Shown piece after piece: positions 1 to 10,459 of a stretch of 64,000 nucleotides of DNA; the first letter of the stretch is position 1; each line of letters opens with the position of its first letter. The stretch lies in NCBI GenBank assembly GCA_051294375.1, contig CM119264.1, positions 27,922,981 through 27,986,980 of the forward strand. The letters run 5' to 3'. The notes below the pieces were generated by a model. The model did no database searches, was not told where the DNA came from, and saw nothing but the letters and a program-made list of their open reading frames with translations. The DNA comes from Paraspadella gotoi. Its lineage: Eukaryota > Chaetognatha. A program made the position numbers and the translations under genes.

Positions 1-467
1 AAAAAAAGAAATGAAAAAAGGAGGAAAGAAAATAAATGATAAAAGAGTAGTCGAGACTGAGAGAGAAGGAAGAGGGAAAAAAGAGATAACCGACGAAAAG
101 ACAAAGAGAAAAAGGAAAGAAGAGAAAAATTAAAATTAATAACGAGAAATGTAAATACAGAGTAGGTTTAAAATAATAAACCCTTTACCTTCATCTAACT
201 CCTTTTCACTTAAAATATGATTCTGAACTTGAGTGGGAGAAAAATAAATTCGCATCTTTTTATTATTTTATTTTTATTTTTCTAATCTGTTCTCATTTAA
301 AAAAAAACAAAAATAAACGAAGAAAATATTCAAATCTCTAACCGGCTCCGTTTTGTTGTAAAACTTAAACTGAAAACTCAAAAATTTTCATTTTTATGGA
401 ATATTATTAAACTACATAGGTTTTTTCTCGGTTTGTCTGTTCCTAGCCGGAAAGAGCAAGAGAGAGA
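1..467. other. AT- and purine-rich non-coding DNA
   Basis: No open frame with protein-like composition, splice-bounded exon or repeat unit was seen. The stretch is A-rich with GA-rich patches and ends in an N gap at 468-643 that begins inside a GA run. Confidence 0.6.
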
Positions 468-643
468 NNNNNNNNNNNNNNNNNNNNNNNNNNNNNNNNN
501 NNNNNNNNNNNNNNNNNNNNNNNNNNNNNNNNNNNNNNNNNNNNNNNNNNNNNNNNNNNNNNNNNNNNNNNNNNNNNNNNNNNNNNNNNNNNNNNNNNNN
601 NNNNNNNNNNNNNNNNNNNNNNNNNNNNNNNNNNNNNNNNNNN
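468..643. other. Assembly gap (176 N)
   Basis: This is a run of N whose left edge is an AG repeat, so the missing sequence is probably a simple repeat. Confidence 0.98.
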
Positions 644-959
644 TTTTCTTTTTTGGTTTTTAGTTTTTAAGGAAAGAGATAATTGGTAATAAGCGACATA
701 CAATACAAAAGGAATATTATTATTAGTACCAACGAATTTGTTTTCGATTTTGCTTCGGAAATCGAAAGGATTTTGTTTTTGTTTTTTTTTAAAACTAAAC
801 CGCCGCCAAAATAATAAAAAAATGCAATTAAATTGAAAAAAAAAATTCAGTTTGAATACGATAACAAAATTTCGAGATAAAAAAAGACAATTAGTACCCT
901 AATATCCGTTGGAGTAAAAACAACCGGGATGGGGAAAGTGATAGGAAAGGGAGAAACAT

Positions 960-965
<6 letters not shown>

Positions 966-1022
<57 letters not shown>
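966..1022. repeat. (AG)n microsatellite
   Basis: This is an uninterrupted dinucleotide run of about 28 units. A (GTT)n run of about seven units follows at about 1120-1140, and a 366-N gap at 1287-1652. Confidence 0.98.
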
Positions 1023-1027
<5 letters not shown>

Positions 1028-1286
1028 AATTTAAAAGTCCGTTCAGAATTATCATCTTCGTCGTTGTCATCGTCGATAAATATTGTAAACAGATGATTCG
1101 TTTCAGTATTTTAAGTTCATTGTTGTTGTTGTTGTTGTTGCCTTCGGTCTTCGTTCTCGACGGCCGCCATCTTTGTTTTCTTTTTCGCCCTGAGAGCGCA
1201 TTAAGCGTCCTTAATATTTCTTCGCTTTCGTAACATTTGTTGCTTCTACTTTTTCTCCCCTTTTTTCTTTTTCTCTGTTTTTTATT

Positions 1287-1652
1287 NNNNNNNNNNNNNN
1301 NNNNNNNNNNNNNNNNNNNNNNNNNNNNNNNNNNNNNNNNNNNNNNNNNNNNNNNNNNNNNNNNNNNNNNNNNNNNNNNNNNNNNNNNNNNNNNNNNNNN
1401 NNNNNNNNNNNNNNNNNNNNNNNNNNNNNNNNNNNNNNNNNNNNNNNNNNNNNNNNNNNNNNNNNNNNNNNNNNNNNNNNNNNNNNNNNNNNNNNNNNNN
1501 NNNNNNNNNNNNNNNNNNNNNNNNNNNNNNNNNNNNNNNNNNNNNNNNNNNNNNNNNNNNNNNNNNNNNNNNNNNNNNNNNNNNNNNNNNNNNNNNNNNN
1601 NNNNNNNNNNNNNNNNNNNNNNNNNNNNNNNNNNNNNNNNNNNNNNNNNNNN
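1287..1652. other. Assembly gap (366 N)
   Basis: This is a run of N between a T-rich left edge and ordinary sequence. Nothing can be said about the content. Confidence 0.98.
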
Positions 1653-2039
1653 GCTCGTCTGAGTCTGGCGACATTACCCGGATAGTACTTTCCTCCCTTG
1701 CGTCCTTACCCTATCAACTCTCACTTTCCCTTTGAAAAAAAGCTTTTCAATTTTTTTTTATTTAGTTATTTTTCTTCGTCATCGTATTTTATATTTAAAT
1801 ATATATATATATATTTGTCCGACTTGCTTTTTTTTTGGCCATTCTGGTCCTTTGATGTTATTACTAGCGAAATCAGTTCTAAACGGTCTTCTTAAACAAG
1901 CAGCGCCTTTCCCAAAGCATCATTTACTCCCCTGCTCTACTTCTTGCTATCTCAAAACTTCTATGCAAAACTGCTTCCCCAGACTAATCCCAAACTTCCC
2001 CAAATGGCTGACCAGACTACTCCTATAAATTGGTCCCAA

Positions 2040-2400
2040 ACATTTGTAAGCTGATCCCCGAAACCGTTCCTTACAATCACAAAACTGCTGCCCAAAACTG
2101 CTCCTGTAAACTCCTTTCCAACATCCATGAACTGCTTCACCAAACCATTCCTTACAATCACCAAACTGNNNNNNNNNNGAACTGCTTCTCCAAACCATTC
2201 CTTACAATCACCAAACTGCTGCCCAAAACTGCTCCTTTAAACTCCTTTCCAGCAAGCCTGAACTGCTTCTCCAAACCATTCCTTACAATCACCAAGCTGC
2301 TGAACAAAACTGCGACTATAAACTTCTTTCCAACATCCCCGAACTGCTTCCCAAAAACTGCTGCACAAATCTCATTTCCCACATCCATAAGCTGCTCCCC
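2040..2400. repeat. 81-bp minisatellite
   Basis: The phrase CCATTCCTTACAATCACC or a close variant recurs at about 2063, 2144, 2195 and 2276. The full spacing is 81 bp. The shorter interval (51 bp) spans the 10-N gap at 2169-2178, so one unit has been shortened. Because 81 is a multiple of three, one frame stays open across the array as a degenerate 27-residue repeat rich in Asn, Pro and Leu. No start context, splice sites or known domain supports real translation. Confidence 0.85.
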
Positions 2401-2928
2401 AAACCTATTCCTTCCGCTCCCGCAAACTGTTCCCCAAAACTTCCCCAAATTGCTCCCCCAACCTACTCCCCTACCCTGCTTCTCACTTACCCCACCAAGA
2501 CGCCTTACCCTGAGACAAGGACGAGACTTGTGAACGACGCTAATCGGTTCGCGTGACGTCGCCGCGAAAAATGTGAGACGAAAAAAAAAACGAGGTCGTG
2601 AGTCGTGACCTTCGGTCGCGTGACCCGTAGGGGGAAAGTCAAATATCTCACGTGACTTACCATGTTCTTACCTCTCCCTATCCCGACTATCGATTGTTAT
2701 CCCAAATACGAATCCGAGTGTACCTAAATGGAAATCGGTCGAAACTCCCCTCTTGTGAAAGTTCACCAAACTGCCACAAACCCCGCACCGTACCTCACTT
2801 TTCCTCACTCGCTATTAAAGTGATGTGAAAATGATAAAATTTTAGAAAATTAAAATTTAGCATATAAAACATGAACATAAAAACCAATAAAAATATTTTG
2901 GTAAATTTATTTTTTAATTTTATATATT

Positions 2929-3324
2929 AGTGGGCACCAGTGAGCTATATTTATATATAGTAATAAGTATATAATAGGCTAAAATTTCAAAATGCAAATT
3001 TTTAAATTTTAAGATCGGATTTGGATTCCTTGCAAAAAGTTATTATAAGAAAGTACAATTCTTTTTTAAAAATTTTTTTATTAAGTTAGTCAAAAATCTA
3101 AAAAACTATATTTAAGACGCCGATTTTGAATTTCCAGCTTAAAAATATAGTTTTTTGTAATTCTAACCAACTTAATGACATAATTTTTGAAAAAGATTTA
3201 TACTTTCTTTTATTAACTTTTAACGAGGAATCTGAATCTGTTCTCAGAATTAAAAAAAACCATTTTAAAATTTTGACATTATATAAGGGTAGTACTATAT
3301 ACAAAATAAGCTGACTGGGCTACT
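2929..3324. mobile_element. Fold-back MITE-like element (about 396 bp)
   Basis: The left half and the reverse complement of the right half match over nearly their whole length (about 195 bp each). The ends read AGTGGGCACCAGTGAGC and, inverted, AGTAGCCCAGTCAGC. Inner matches include AAAAAACTATATTTAAG against AAAAAACTATATTTTTAAG. A possible direct duplication ATATT flanks the element. There is no internal transposase frame. This is the structure of a non-autonomous DNA transposon with long terminal inverted repeats. The superfamily cannot be told from the ends alone. Confidence 0.75.
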
Positions 3325-4515
3325 ATATTTATATAAAAAGAAAAATAACTATAGATTAGTATTCACTAATATGATAGTTTTTAAGATATAACTGCTAAAT
3401 TTTGATTCCAAACTTTCACTTCACCCTACTCGCTATTGTCACCTCACGATCACGTGATTCTTTTGTCACGCGACTTTTCCTCAACTCACCCGACCCTTTT
3501 TCTAGACAACTTGACCCTTTTTCCTCCCTCAGCTCTCTGCCTCCTCCTCCCTTTCACTATTTTTTCGGCATGACGTCGTTACGAACGTCGTGACCGGTTG
3601 TCGTNNNNNNNNNNGTCGTTCGTCGTCGTCGTTCTTCGTCGTCGTCGTCGTCGTCGTCGTCGCCATCATAATCGACGGCATCTGCTTGACGAGTCTGAGG
3701 AGGAACGATTCCAAAAAGGAAACGCCCTCGGGGAGGAAGCGGAATGATGGAGGAGGAAGGTGGAGGGGAGGGGAGGGGAGTGGAGGGGAGGAAAGGAAGG
3801 AAAGGAAAGAAGGAAGGAGAGGAAGGAAAGGAAAGAAGGAAGGAAAGGAAGGAAAGGAAGGAAAGGAAGAAGGAAAGGAAAGAAAAGAAGGAAAAGAGCG
3901 AAAAGGAGGAAGGAGAAGGAAGGATGGCAGGAAGGAAAGGAGGAAAGGAGGATGGAAGGAAGGAAAGAAGGAAATGAAGAAAGGAAAGTCAAAAAGGAAA
4001 AGAAACGCAGCAGAGGGAGGAAGGAGAGGGAGGAAGGAAAGAAGGAAGGAAAGAAGAAGGAAGGAAGGATGGCAGGAAGGAAGGAAAGAAGGGAGTAAAG
4101 AAATAAGGGAAATAGGAATGGAGAAAAGATACAAAGACAACGGAGCAGATGAAAATAGAAAGAAAAAAAATAAAAGAAATTTAGAAATAAAAAAAGATTA
4201 TAAATCCAAGATTTAAGATGAGAAAAGGCATTTCTAAGAATTACGAGCGGCAGAAAAATAAAAAAAAACCTCGAAAACGAAAAATAAAAATTGATCAATG
4301 ATTCGACAATGAATTCAAAAAACAAACAAACGCACGCAACTTCGGACAAAATTTCCTTATTTTCCGACCCGAAAAACCAGTAATTTTGTTCACACGTTTT
4401 TTTTTTATCCATGACCCAATCACGGGTCAATCATTCGCTGTGAGTTTCGTTTCACTCTGAAAAATCTTTCAAAGATAAATGATTCTCAAGAGTCATGGGT
4501 TTCGCTTTGTTATCC
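3325..4515. repeat. (CGT)n and long polypurine tract, no gene
   Basis: A 10-N gap at 3605-3614 and a (CGT)n run (about 3615-3663) are followed from about 3735 to 4115 by nearly pure purine sequence built of GGAA, GGAAA and GGAGG words. Long frames here on either strand are composition artefacts (Lys/Glu/Gly or Pro/Ser/Phe only). The rest is AT-rich with nothing recognised. Confidence 0.8.
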
Positions 4516-4599
4516 GATTTTTGTGATCGGTGATCGGCGGTGAAAATTTCGAGAGGAAAGTTGCGTGTCATTCGTCAAGAGGGACATTGTTAACTGCGG
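4516..4599 (-). CDS. Possible terminal exon of the receptor gene
   Basis: Downstream of the exon 10 donor, a CCGCCGCAG acceptor-like site at about 4600 is followed in phase 0 by a short open frame. It reads LTMSLLTNDTQLSSRNFHR and ends at a TAA near 4516. The phase fits exon 10. However, the upstream tract is (CCGCAG)n rather than a normal pyrimidine tract, and several CAG acceptors are possible within it. The intron would be only about 160 bp. This is a candidate only. The tail could instead end at VST in exon 10 or continue further left. Confidence 0.25.
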
Positions 4600-4760
4600 C
4601 GGCTGCGGCTGCGGCTGCGGGGGCGGCTTCGGCGGCGGCGGCGGCGGGTGAAGACATAAAAGTGTCGATGGTGACGGCAGTGACTCTCGGTCGACGGCGA
4701 ACGGGCGGTGATTCGTGAGTGCGCGCGAGTGAAGTCTGGTGTCGCGTATCACGTACTCAC

Positions 4761-5423
4761 CACCGCGTAGCACGGACCGTCGCCGTTGACCGGCAGCGTA
4801 GCAGTCGACGCCGCTGACGCCGCCGACGAAGAGTTGTTGTTGTTGTTGTTGTTGTTGGTCGCGATTCCGCCGTTATTGTTGACGCCGTTAAATCCGTTGT
4901 TGTTGTTGTTATTGTTGCTGCTGGGATGAATGACGCCAACGATGGGGCTTCCTCTCTCGACGCGCGTGAAGGCGGCGCCGGTCGGCAGCGGCGACGCGTT
5001 TCCATTAGCCCCGGCGCCAGTCAGACTTCCGGTTCCGGTCGATTCCGTCATGAGACTGGCGGCGCTTCCTCCGCCGGGCGAAGCTCGGCCGCCGCAGAGC
5101 AGCGTAGCGCGGGGATGAGCGCAGAGCCGGGCCGCCGTTCCGCCAACGTTGGCGTAGTGATTCGACGCCACGACTCCGTTTGGCGTGGCGCCGGCGCCGG
5201 CCACGAAATGATTGGCGTAGATGACGTTGGCGCCGGCGACGCCACCGCCGACGATCGGAGAATTCTGTCCAGACGCGGAAGTCGTCAACATCTTTTCGGC
5301 GGCGAAGTAAGCGGCGAGATTTGGAGACGCCGAGGCCGGCATGCCGTAGCCTCGTGCGGCGCCAGCCGGGCCGGTGGCGCCGCGGTGGAGAGGGTGGTGG
5401 GCGCTGGGCTCGAGGAGGACGAC
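4761..5423 (-). CDS. Exon 10: cytoplasmic low-complexity tail
   Basis: The exon is 663 nt (221 codons), phase 0 at both ends. It encodes VVLLEPSAHHPLHRG, then an Ala/Gly-rich region with MPASASPNLAAYFAAEKML, two SPIVG motifs (NSPIVGGG and GSPIVGVI), two poly-Asn runs of about seven and eight residues, poly-Ser/Ala, and PVNGDGPCYAV before a GTGAGTAC donor. If the donor is not used, the protein ends three codons later (VST, stop). The acceptor is AAG rather than CAG (CCCTCGACAAG). It is the only AG that keeps phase, so the start is less certain. The tail is probably disordered and may dock adaptors. Asn and Ala runs come from CAA/CAC-like trinucleotide repeats and may vary in length. Confidence 0.8.
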
Positions 5424-5455
5424 CTTGTCGAGGGTTTGGGGAAGAATTAAGGGAA

Positions 5456-5705
5456 GGAATATATGATAAAGAAAAATCATAATTGTAAATGTACTACATC
5501 TCTTATGAAATTGGTACAACCAATTTGAAATTTTCCATTTAACTAATAAATCAGCTATATGAACCCTGATTTTGGACATGCTATGGTGGTTTAAAGCCTC
5601 CATCGCACTTACAAGAAAATAACATGACAAGACACTACAATTTTCAATCAAGACTCTCTCACAAGATCTTGATTATTCACTTGTTCAAAAGGATCACTCC
5701 CTTAA
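5456..5705 (+). repeat. Fragment of a dispersed repeat in intron 9
   Basis: The segment contains TTTTGGACATGCTATGGTGG followed by TTTAAAGCCTCCAT. Related words recur at about 17758-17805, 43018-43062, 43183-43215 and 48415-48465 (a GGACAGGCTA-type core, usually near an AATAAACAAG- or AATGAATAAG-type word and followed by a TTAAA-CC word). This is a diverged interspersed family. No terminal repeats or coding capacity can be seen. Confidence 0.5.
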
Positions 5706-5754
5706 GTTTGGACCCTACGAATCTCTTCGATCCCTCTCCTCTCTCTCTTCCTCT

Positions 5755-6030
5755 CCCTTTCTTCCCCTTAATTCATTGGGCGAGGCGGAGGCGAAGACCC
5801 TTCGACTTACCCTCCTCCCTCACTTCTCTCCCTTCCTCCCCCTCTCCTCCTCTCCCTCTTCCTCTCCCTTTCTTCCCCTTACTTCATTGGGCGAGGCGGA
5901 GGCGAAGGCCCCTCCACTTACCCTCCTACCTCACTTCTCTCCCTTCCTCCCCCTCTCCTCCTCCCCCTCTTCCTCTCCCTCTCTTCCCCTTACTTCATTG
6001 GGCGAGGCGGAGGCGAAGGCCCCTCGTCGG
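5755..6030 (-). repeat. 111-bp tandem repeat copying an exon end and splice donor
   Basis: CATTGGGCGAGGCGGAGGCG occurs at 5774, 5885 and 5996, with the same CT-rich filler between, so the period is exactly 111 bp. On the minus strand each unit contains the last codons of exon 9 and the CCCAATGAA|GTAAGG donor. The donor is intact in two units. In the innermost one (5774) it is changed to ATTAAGG. Only the outermost unit (5996) is joined to the transmembrane exon. Confidence 0.9.
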
Positions 6031-6111
6031 TAGAGGACGACGAGGATGACGACCGTCGCGACGCAGAGAAGAAGGAGGACGGCGGTCGTGACGAGGATCA
6101 CGAATTCCATC
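5994..6111 (-). CDS. Exon 9: transmembrane helix
   Basis: The exon is 118 nt, with acceptor GGGTCCAG and donor GTAAGGGG, running from phase 2 (one nt) to phase 0. Residues 494-532 begin MEFVILVTTAVLLLLCVATV and continue hydrophobic for about 24 residues to a Tyr-Arg-Arg stop-transfer signal. This gives one membrane-spanning helix with the tail inside the cell. The last codons (AFASASPNE) overlap the first unit of a 111-bp tandem repeat that also copies the donor site. The extra copies at about 5885 and 5774 lie downstream in the intron. The acceptor has a weak pyrimidine tract, so its exact position is slightly less sure than the others. The phase match with exon 8 (AG+G, Arg) supports it. 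Confidence 0.85.
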
Positions 6112-6270
6112 CTGGACCCGGATGTAAGTCGAATTAATTGGATTTAAATTAATTACATTTAAATAATTTAATTCAATTAATTCTTTTAATTTTAATTTTT
6201 TTTGGTGATAATTTGAGACGAATTAACTGACCCTAATCCTCGGGACTCACCCTCAAAGGTGGAGCCTTAC

Positions 6271-6362
6271 CTGGAGTAGGAGTCGGGGTCCAGATCCGCG
6301 TTGAGGTCAGAATCCCCGATGCTGCCGACGACGACGCCGTTCCCGCTCAGGGTGGAGAGGCC
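6271..6362 (-). CDS. Exon 8: juxtamembrane acidic segment
   Basis: This is a small 92-nt exon with acceptor TTGCAATTCAG and donor GTAAGGCT, running from phase 0 to phase 2. It encodes residues 463-492, GLSTLSGNGVV followed by GSIGDSDLNADLDPDSYS. The Asp-rich, Ser-containing run sits just before the transmembrane helix and forms an extracellular stalk. It is a plausible site for ectodomain shedding or glycosaminoglycan attachment (Ser-Gly present), but no specific site can be proved. As a small exon whose removal would change the reading phase (92 nt), it is not a simple cassette exon. Confidence 0.82.
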
Positions 6363-6900
6363 CTGAATTGCAGGGAATTAATAAATATAGTTGAAAAGAA
6401 TTGGCAAAAATGAATTATTAAATGGAATTGTCAAAAAATGTGGAAAGATTGAAGGGAATTTTGTGAAATTACGAGAAATTATATAAAAGGGCAAAAAAAG
6501 TATATGAATTTTAAAGGAAATGAAAATAATTGCAAGAAATTGAATGGGATTGTAAAAAAAGATAAGAAATTTAAAAAAAAATTGTTAGGAATTGACTAAA
6601 ATTGAGAGAAATTGTTACAAAAGAAATATAACTTTATAGAAATTGTATGTATTCTGTTTTTGCACATAAATCCAACAAATTTTATTGAATTCAGTTTTTT
6701 TTTAATTCAAAAAAATTTAAAAATACTTTGTTGTAAATAGCAATAAAATTTTCGGCTTCAAACTAAGTTTTCCTTTAAATATAATTAGCTACCCGAATAG
6801 AGTCCATTTTTGTAATTTTAAAATGAACAAACAGCGCGCACGTTCGTCTTGAACCCACGCATTCCCCCGAATTTCGAATCTTAAACCCCCTCAATCTCAC
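6363..6900 (-). other. Intron 7 of receptor gene
   Basis: This is AT-rich intron sequence with many GAAATT words. No repeat unit, RNA or exon was seen. GC content is far lower than in the exons on both sides. Confidence 0.7.
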
Positions 6901-7145
6901 CTGCCCGTTGATCATCAAATGACCGCCCGCCGCTCCCGCCCCGCCGCCGCCGCCTCTCTCCGCCTCCGCTTTGGACACGAGACGCAGGGTAAGGTTCCTC
7001 GATATCTCACCCTCCACGCCCCTCGCCCGCAACCGGAAGTGATATTCCGTTTTGTTCTCGCGATTTTGAACGAAGATGACGGAGCGAATGAAGTTTCCGA
7101 ATTCTTCGTAGAGTTGAGATTTGATCTCCGGTTGAGTCGTTTCGC
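6901..7145 (-). CDS. Exon 7: second half of Ig4 and Gly-rich stalk
   Basis: The exon is 245 nt, with acceptor CCTCTTCAG and donor GTGAGATT, running from phase 1 to phase 0. Residues 382-462 contain SVIFVQNRENKTEYHF (E and F strands) and RNLTLRLVSK (G strand), with sequons NKT and NLT. At the F-strand Tyr-x-Cys position the sequence is Tyr-His-Phe, so Ig4, like Ig3, has lost the second cysteine. The domain is followed by AEAERGGGGGAGAAGG, a flexible Gly/Ala stalk that carries the ectodomain above the membrane. The phase-1 join completes a Gly codon with exon 6. GC content rises sharply relative to the surrounding AT-rich intron sequence, as in the other exons. Confidence 0.88.
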
Positions 7146-8480
7146 CTGAAGAGGGGATTCAGTGGTTACGGCTGGGTAGCGAGGCCGTATGAAATTTTAT
7201 GCCGTTCGCCTTACTATGGCTTCAATGTGGGGTGGAAAGGGGGGAGGAAAGGGGTTAATGTTGATTCGTTTGGGCCGTGTTTTCCAAAAGCGCCCCAGTT
7301 TTCGCTCGAATTCGGAATTGAAACAGTTTTTGAAGTTTAAAGAGTGGGTTAAGGTTGGATAAGGATTTGGTTAGCTATTAAGGTTAAAGGATAGGGTTAA
7401 GGGTGAGGTGATTAGGTTAATCAGGGTTTAAGAATATGTTCGGGTCAAAAAAGGTCTAAAAAATTAGGGTTAAATATTTAGGTTATAATATTTAGTTTTG
7501 AATGTCGTGAGCTGAATTTAGAGTTAACGATGTGAATGACTGGCCGTGAGTTTTCTGAATATAGCTTTCTGAATATTGATCTCTGAATGTCAACTCTGAT
7601 TAAGTGAAAGGATAAATTTCATCAATATGTCAATGATAATAGAAAAATGTCAGCGCTGAATGTGGCTCTCTGAATAGTCTGAATCCGAAAGGTCAATTCT
7701 GAATGTCGAAACTTTTCGTCCTTCCGAAATGTTGATAAATAAATAAGAAAGGAATGGAAGGAACATCGGGAATCTAAGTTCATACCCAGTTTCATTTCAT
7801 ATTTTATTTATTTACTATTCTAGGTTTATTTTTTTATCTATCTTTGTTAGAAAACGATGTCCTCGTGTTGTATAGATAATAATAAAAGTTAAATCTAATA
7901 CTTAAGTAAAATATACTCAACTTTTATATTATTTTTTTTTAAATTTATCTAATTTAGTCTAATATAGTAAAACAAGTATTCTTGCAATTTTTTTTAGTAT
8001 AATTAAAGAAAATAGCCATGCTAAGCAGGTTTTTGATTACAGGGAAGAAGCATTAAGATATTCTAGTAACTTTTGGTAATTTTTCAAGAATGATTTTTTT
8101 AAATATTTTTTTTAATTGTAAATCTTAAATATTCTTTGTACAGTTTGTCCAATTCGAAAAAAATGCTGTCCTGATCATGTTTTTGACTGTTGTGAACAAT
8201 TATTTTATACCATAAGAGTTACAAGTTGACTCTTTATTTAATGATGTATCTCAATTTCAGTACTTCTGTATTTCATGAGTAAATAATTTATCATTATTTT
8301 TTTTAAATATACAGCTTTTATAATGAAGTTTATTCACGTTTAAGTAAATATGAAATTAGTTTTATGAAATTAGGATATAATAAACGTCCAGTACTTTGCT
8401 ATATGATAGGAGGAAAACATTTAAAAAAAAATCATCCAGTGAGAAATGGAAAGCATTTTTTTCGTGTCCCTCGCGAACGG
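7146..8480 (-). other. Intron 6 of receptor gene, right part
   Basis: At 7330-7500 the plus strand is rich in GGTTAAGG, GGGTTAAGG and TTAGGTTA words (degenerate telomere-like). At about 7925-7995 there is a fragment also found at about 26515-26590 (shared words ATCTAATTTAGTCT and AAAACAAGTA). Otherwise the segment is AT-rich and featureless. Confidence 0.6.
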
Positions 8481-8484
8481 ACGC

Positions 8485-8709
8485 GGGGAAGGGCTAGAGC
8501 GAAGAGGAAGTTGCTTTTGTTAGGAAAAGAGAAATTGCAAAGTTCATTAAAAAAAAAATTGCGAAAATTGAGAGAAAATTGCGGGAAATTATCGAATTGG
8601 CCGACAGAGAAAAGGACGACGGCGGCAGCGGCGGCAGCAGCGGCGGCGAAAGCGGCAGCAGCGGCGGCGGCGGCAACACGTCGACGTCAACAAAGAAGAA
8701 CAAAACAAA
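8485..8709 (+). CDS. Doubtful open frame with charged helix and Gly/Ser tail
   Basis: One plus-strand frame reads SEEEVAFVRKREIAKFIKKK, continues as a Lys/Glu/Ile amphipathic run (REIIELADREKDDGG), and then becomes Gly/Ser low complexity from a (GGC)n repeat before Lys-rich sequence. The helix-like part looks protein-like. However, there is no ATG, and the preceding CTAG acceptor lacks a pyrimidine tract. It lies inside intron 6 on the opposite strand. It is most likely chance, or a remnant of something unrelated. Confidence 0.15.
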
Positions 8710-9757
8710 TTTAAAAAAAAAAAGAAGGAAGGAAAAAAAAACAAAGGAAAAAACGGATTATGAAAACAACAAATTAATTAGTTGCCATGAAAACTGGCGA
8801 GGTCTTTCTCTTTCTCGTTGTTGATGCGATCATCTCTGCTCCTCATTCCTGCTCTCTGTTCCTTCACTATGTCTTTTTAAGATTATTTAATTTAATGCAT
8901 ATTAGTCGTTTTATTTATAGTCATCTTCATTGTCGTCGTCGTCGTCGTCGTCGTCGTCTTCCCCCTTCCTTCCTTTCACGCGCTCCCCTCATCTCGTCTT
9001 CGCCGTGAAATCAATAATTCACTCGTCACGTGACCCTTCCCTTTTTAACGATTCATAATTCACGATTTACAATAAATTCACAATCCACGATTTTCTCTCC
9101 TTCAACCTTCGTTCAAGATTCATTGTTGAGTGACGGTGAATTTATCGTCGCTAATCGATGAAGACGATGACGACGACGACGATGGCGACAACGACAATGG
9201 CGACGACGACGGTAACGACGATGACAACGACGAAAATGACGATTGTCTCGATGATGATGACAATGACAAATATAACAATGGTGACGACGATGATAGCAAC
9301 TATGACGATAATGAGAAAAATGGCCATTTTGACAGTTTATAATTTTTACGTTGTTAACAATGTTAATGGTGACAACAATGTAGACAATGGCAAAGATGGC
9401 AAAGAGGAAAACTCTGGCAATGATGACAAAAATGATGATGATTACGAAGTCGACGATATTAACGGAAGGCGAGAACGACGGTGATGATGACAACGATGAT
9501 AGCGACGACGAAAAGAGCAATGACGACCAAGACGACGACGGCAACGATTCATAAATGTTGAAGGTAGATGAAAATTATGTTTCAGGCTTTCAGCAATGGC
9601 AGCGGAATCAAAGGAAAGGTAAGGGCGATTATAGGTTAAGTTAAACCGAAGCTTTTTCGCAGTAAGGAGTGAACACATTCCAAACACCAAAAACAAGGAA
9701 CAGCACCAGCACAGACAACATCAAAACTGCCCCATTGCCGCCACCGGCTAAACTTAC

Positions 9758-9969
9758 CCAAAAACTCCCAGGTGATGTTCTCTCTCGGCATCTGCGGATG
9801 ACTCACGATGTTGCAGGAGATGTGGTAAGTTTGAAATCCGACGGGCGAAGAAGTTACATCCGGACAAACGAGTTTTGGTGGGAACTCGAGACTCACCAGG
9901 ATGTTGCGTTTGAGGGTGAGTGAGTCGCCACGGACGATAAGGTACATCCAGAGTTCGGGGACTTTGTCG
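9758..9969 (-). CDS. Exon 6: end of Ig3 and start of Ig domain 4 (intact copy)
   Basis: The exon is 212 nt, with acceptor CCCACCCACAG and donor GTAAGTTT, running from phase 2 (one nt) to phase 1. Residues 311-380 start with ELWMYLIVRG. This occupies the F strand of Ig3, but the residue expected to be Cys is hydrophobic, so Ig3 lacks the canonical disulfide. NILVSLEFPPKLVCPDV leads into Ig4, with Cys362 (HISCNIV) and Trp377 (ENITWEF, with an N-glycosylation sequon NIT). This is the only copy of the exon in gene orientation. Inverted copies at 12754-12964 and 16050-16260 carry a frameshift. An internal GTGAGT (in CTGGTGAGTCTCGAG) could act as a cryptic donor. Confidence 0.9.
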
Positions 9970-10383
9970 CTGTGGGTGGGACGGGGTATTTTCATTTATT
10001 TTATTTTATTTCTTGTTCAAGTCTAGACTAAATTAGCCATTGATACAAAAACTATATTGATTCAAAGAAAGAAAAACGAAGATGAAAGGAGCGTCGAAAT
10101 TTAGGTAAGAGAAGAAAAGATAAGGATTGAAGAATAGGCCAAAAAAAGGGCAATTTTAAAGTAAACTATTAAGATAAAAAGAAAGGGAAGAAGTAGGACC
10201 GGATAGAAGGTATTAAGATAAAAAGAAAGAGCGGCTGAAGACTGGAGGAGATTGACTCGGTGTTTACTATCAGAGTCTTCCCTTGAAATTGAGGGTCTTC
10301 TTCTTATGTGAACCTCATAAAATTCAATCTCTCCTCCAACTTGTGAGCTTCTCTCCTGACTCCAATCTCGGTTGCGTGAGAGT

Positions 10384-10390
<7 letters not shown>

Positions 10391-10422
<32 letters not shown>

Positions 10423-10423
10423 A

Positions 10424-10459
<36 letters not shown>

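Noticed and set aside
3529-4430. 200-250-codon frames on both strands
   Set aside because: They follow the polypurine tract and consist almost only of Lys/Glu/Gly/Arg or Pro/Ser/Phe/Leu.
9113-9544. His/Arg/Ile-rich and Asp-rich frames (and their copies at 13.3 and 16.6 kb)
   Set aside because: They are encoded by degenerate (ACG)n/(ATG)n repeats inside an intron; no start, splice or domain support.
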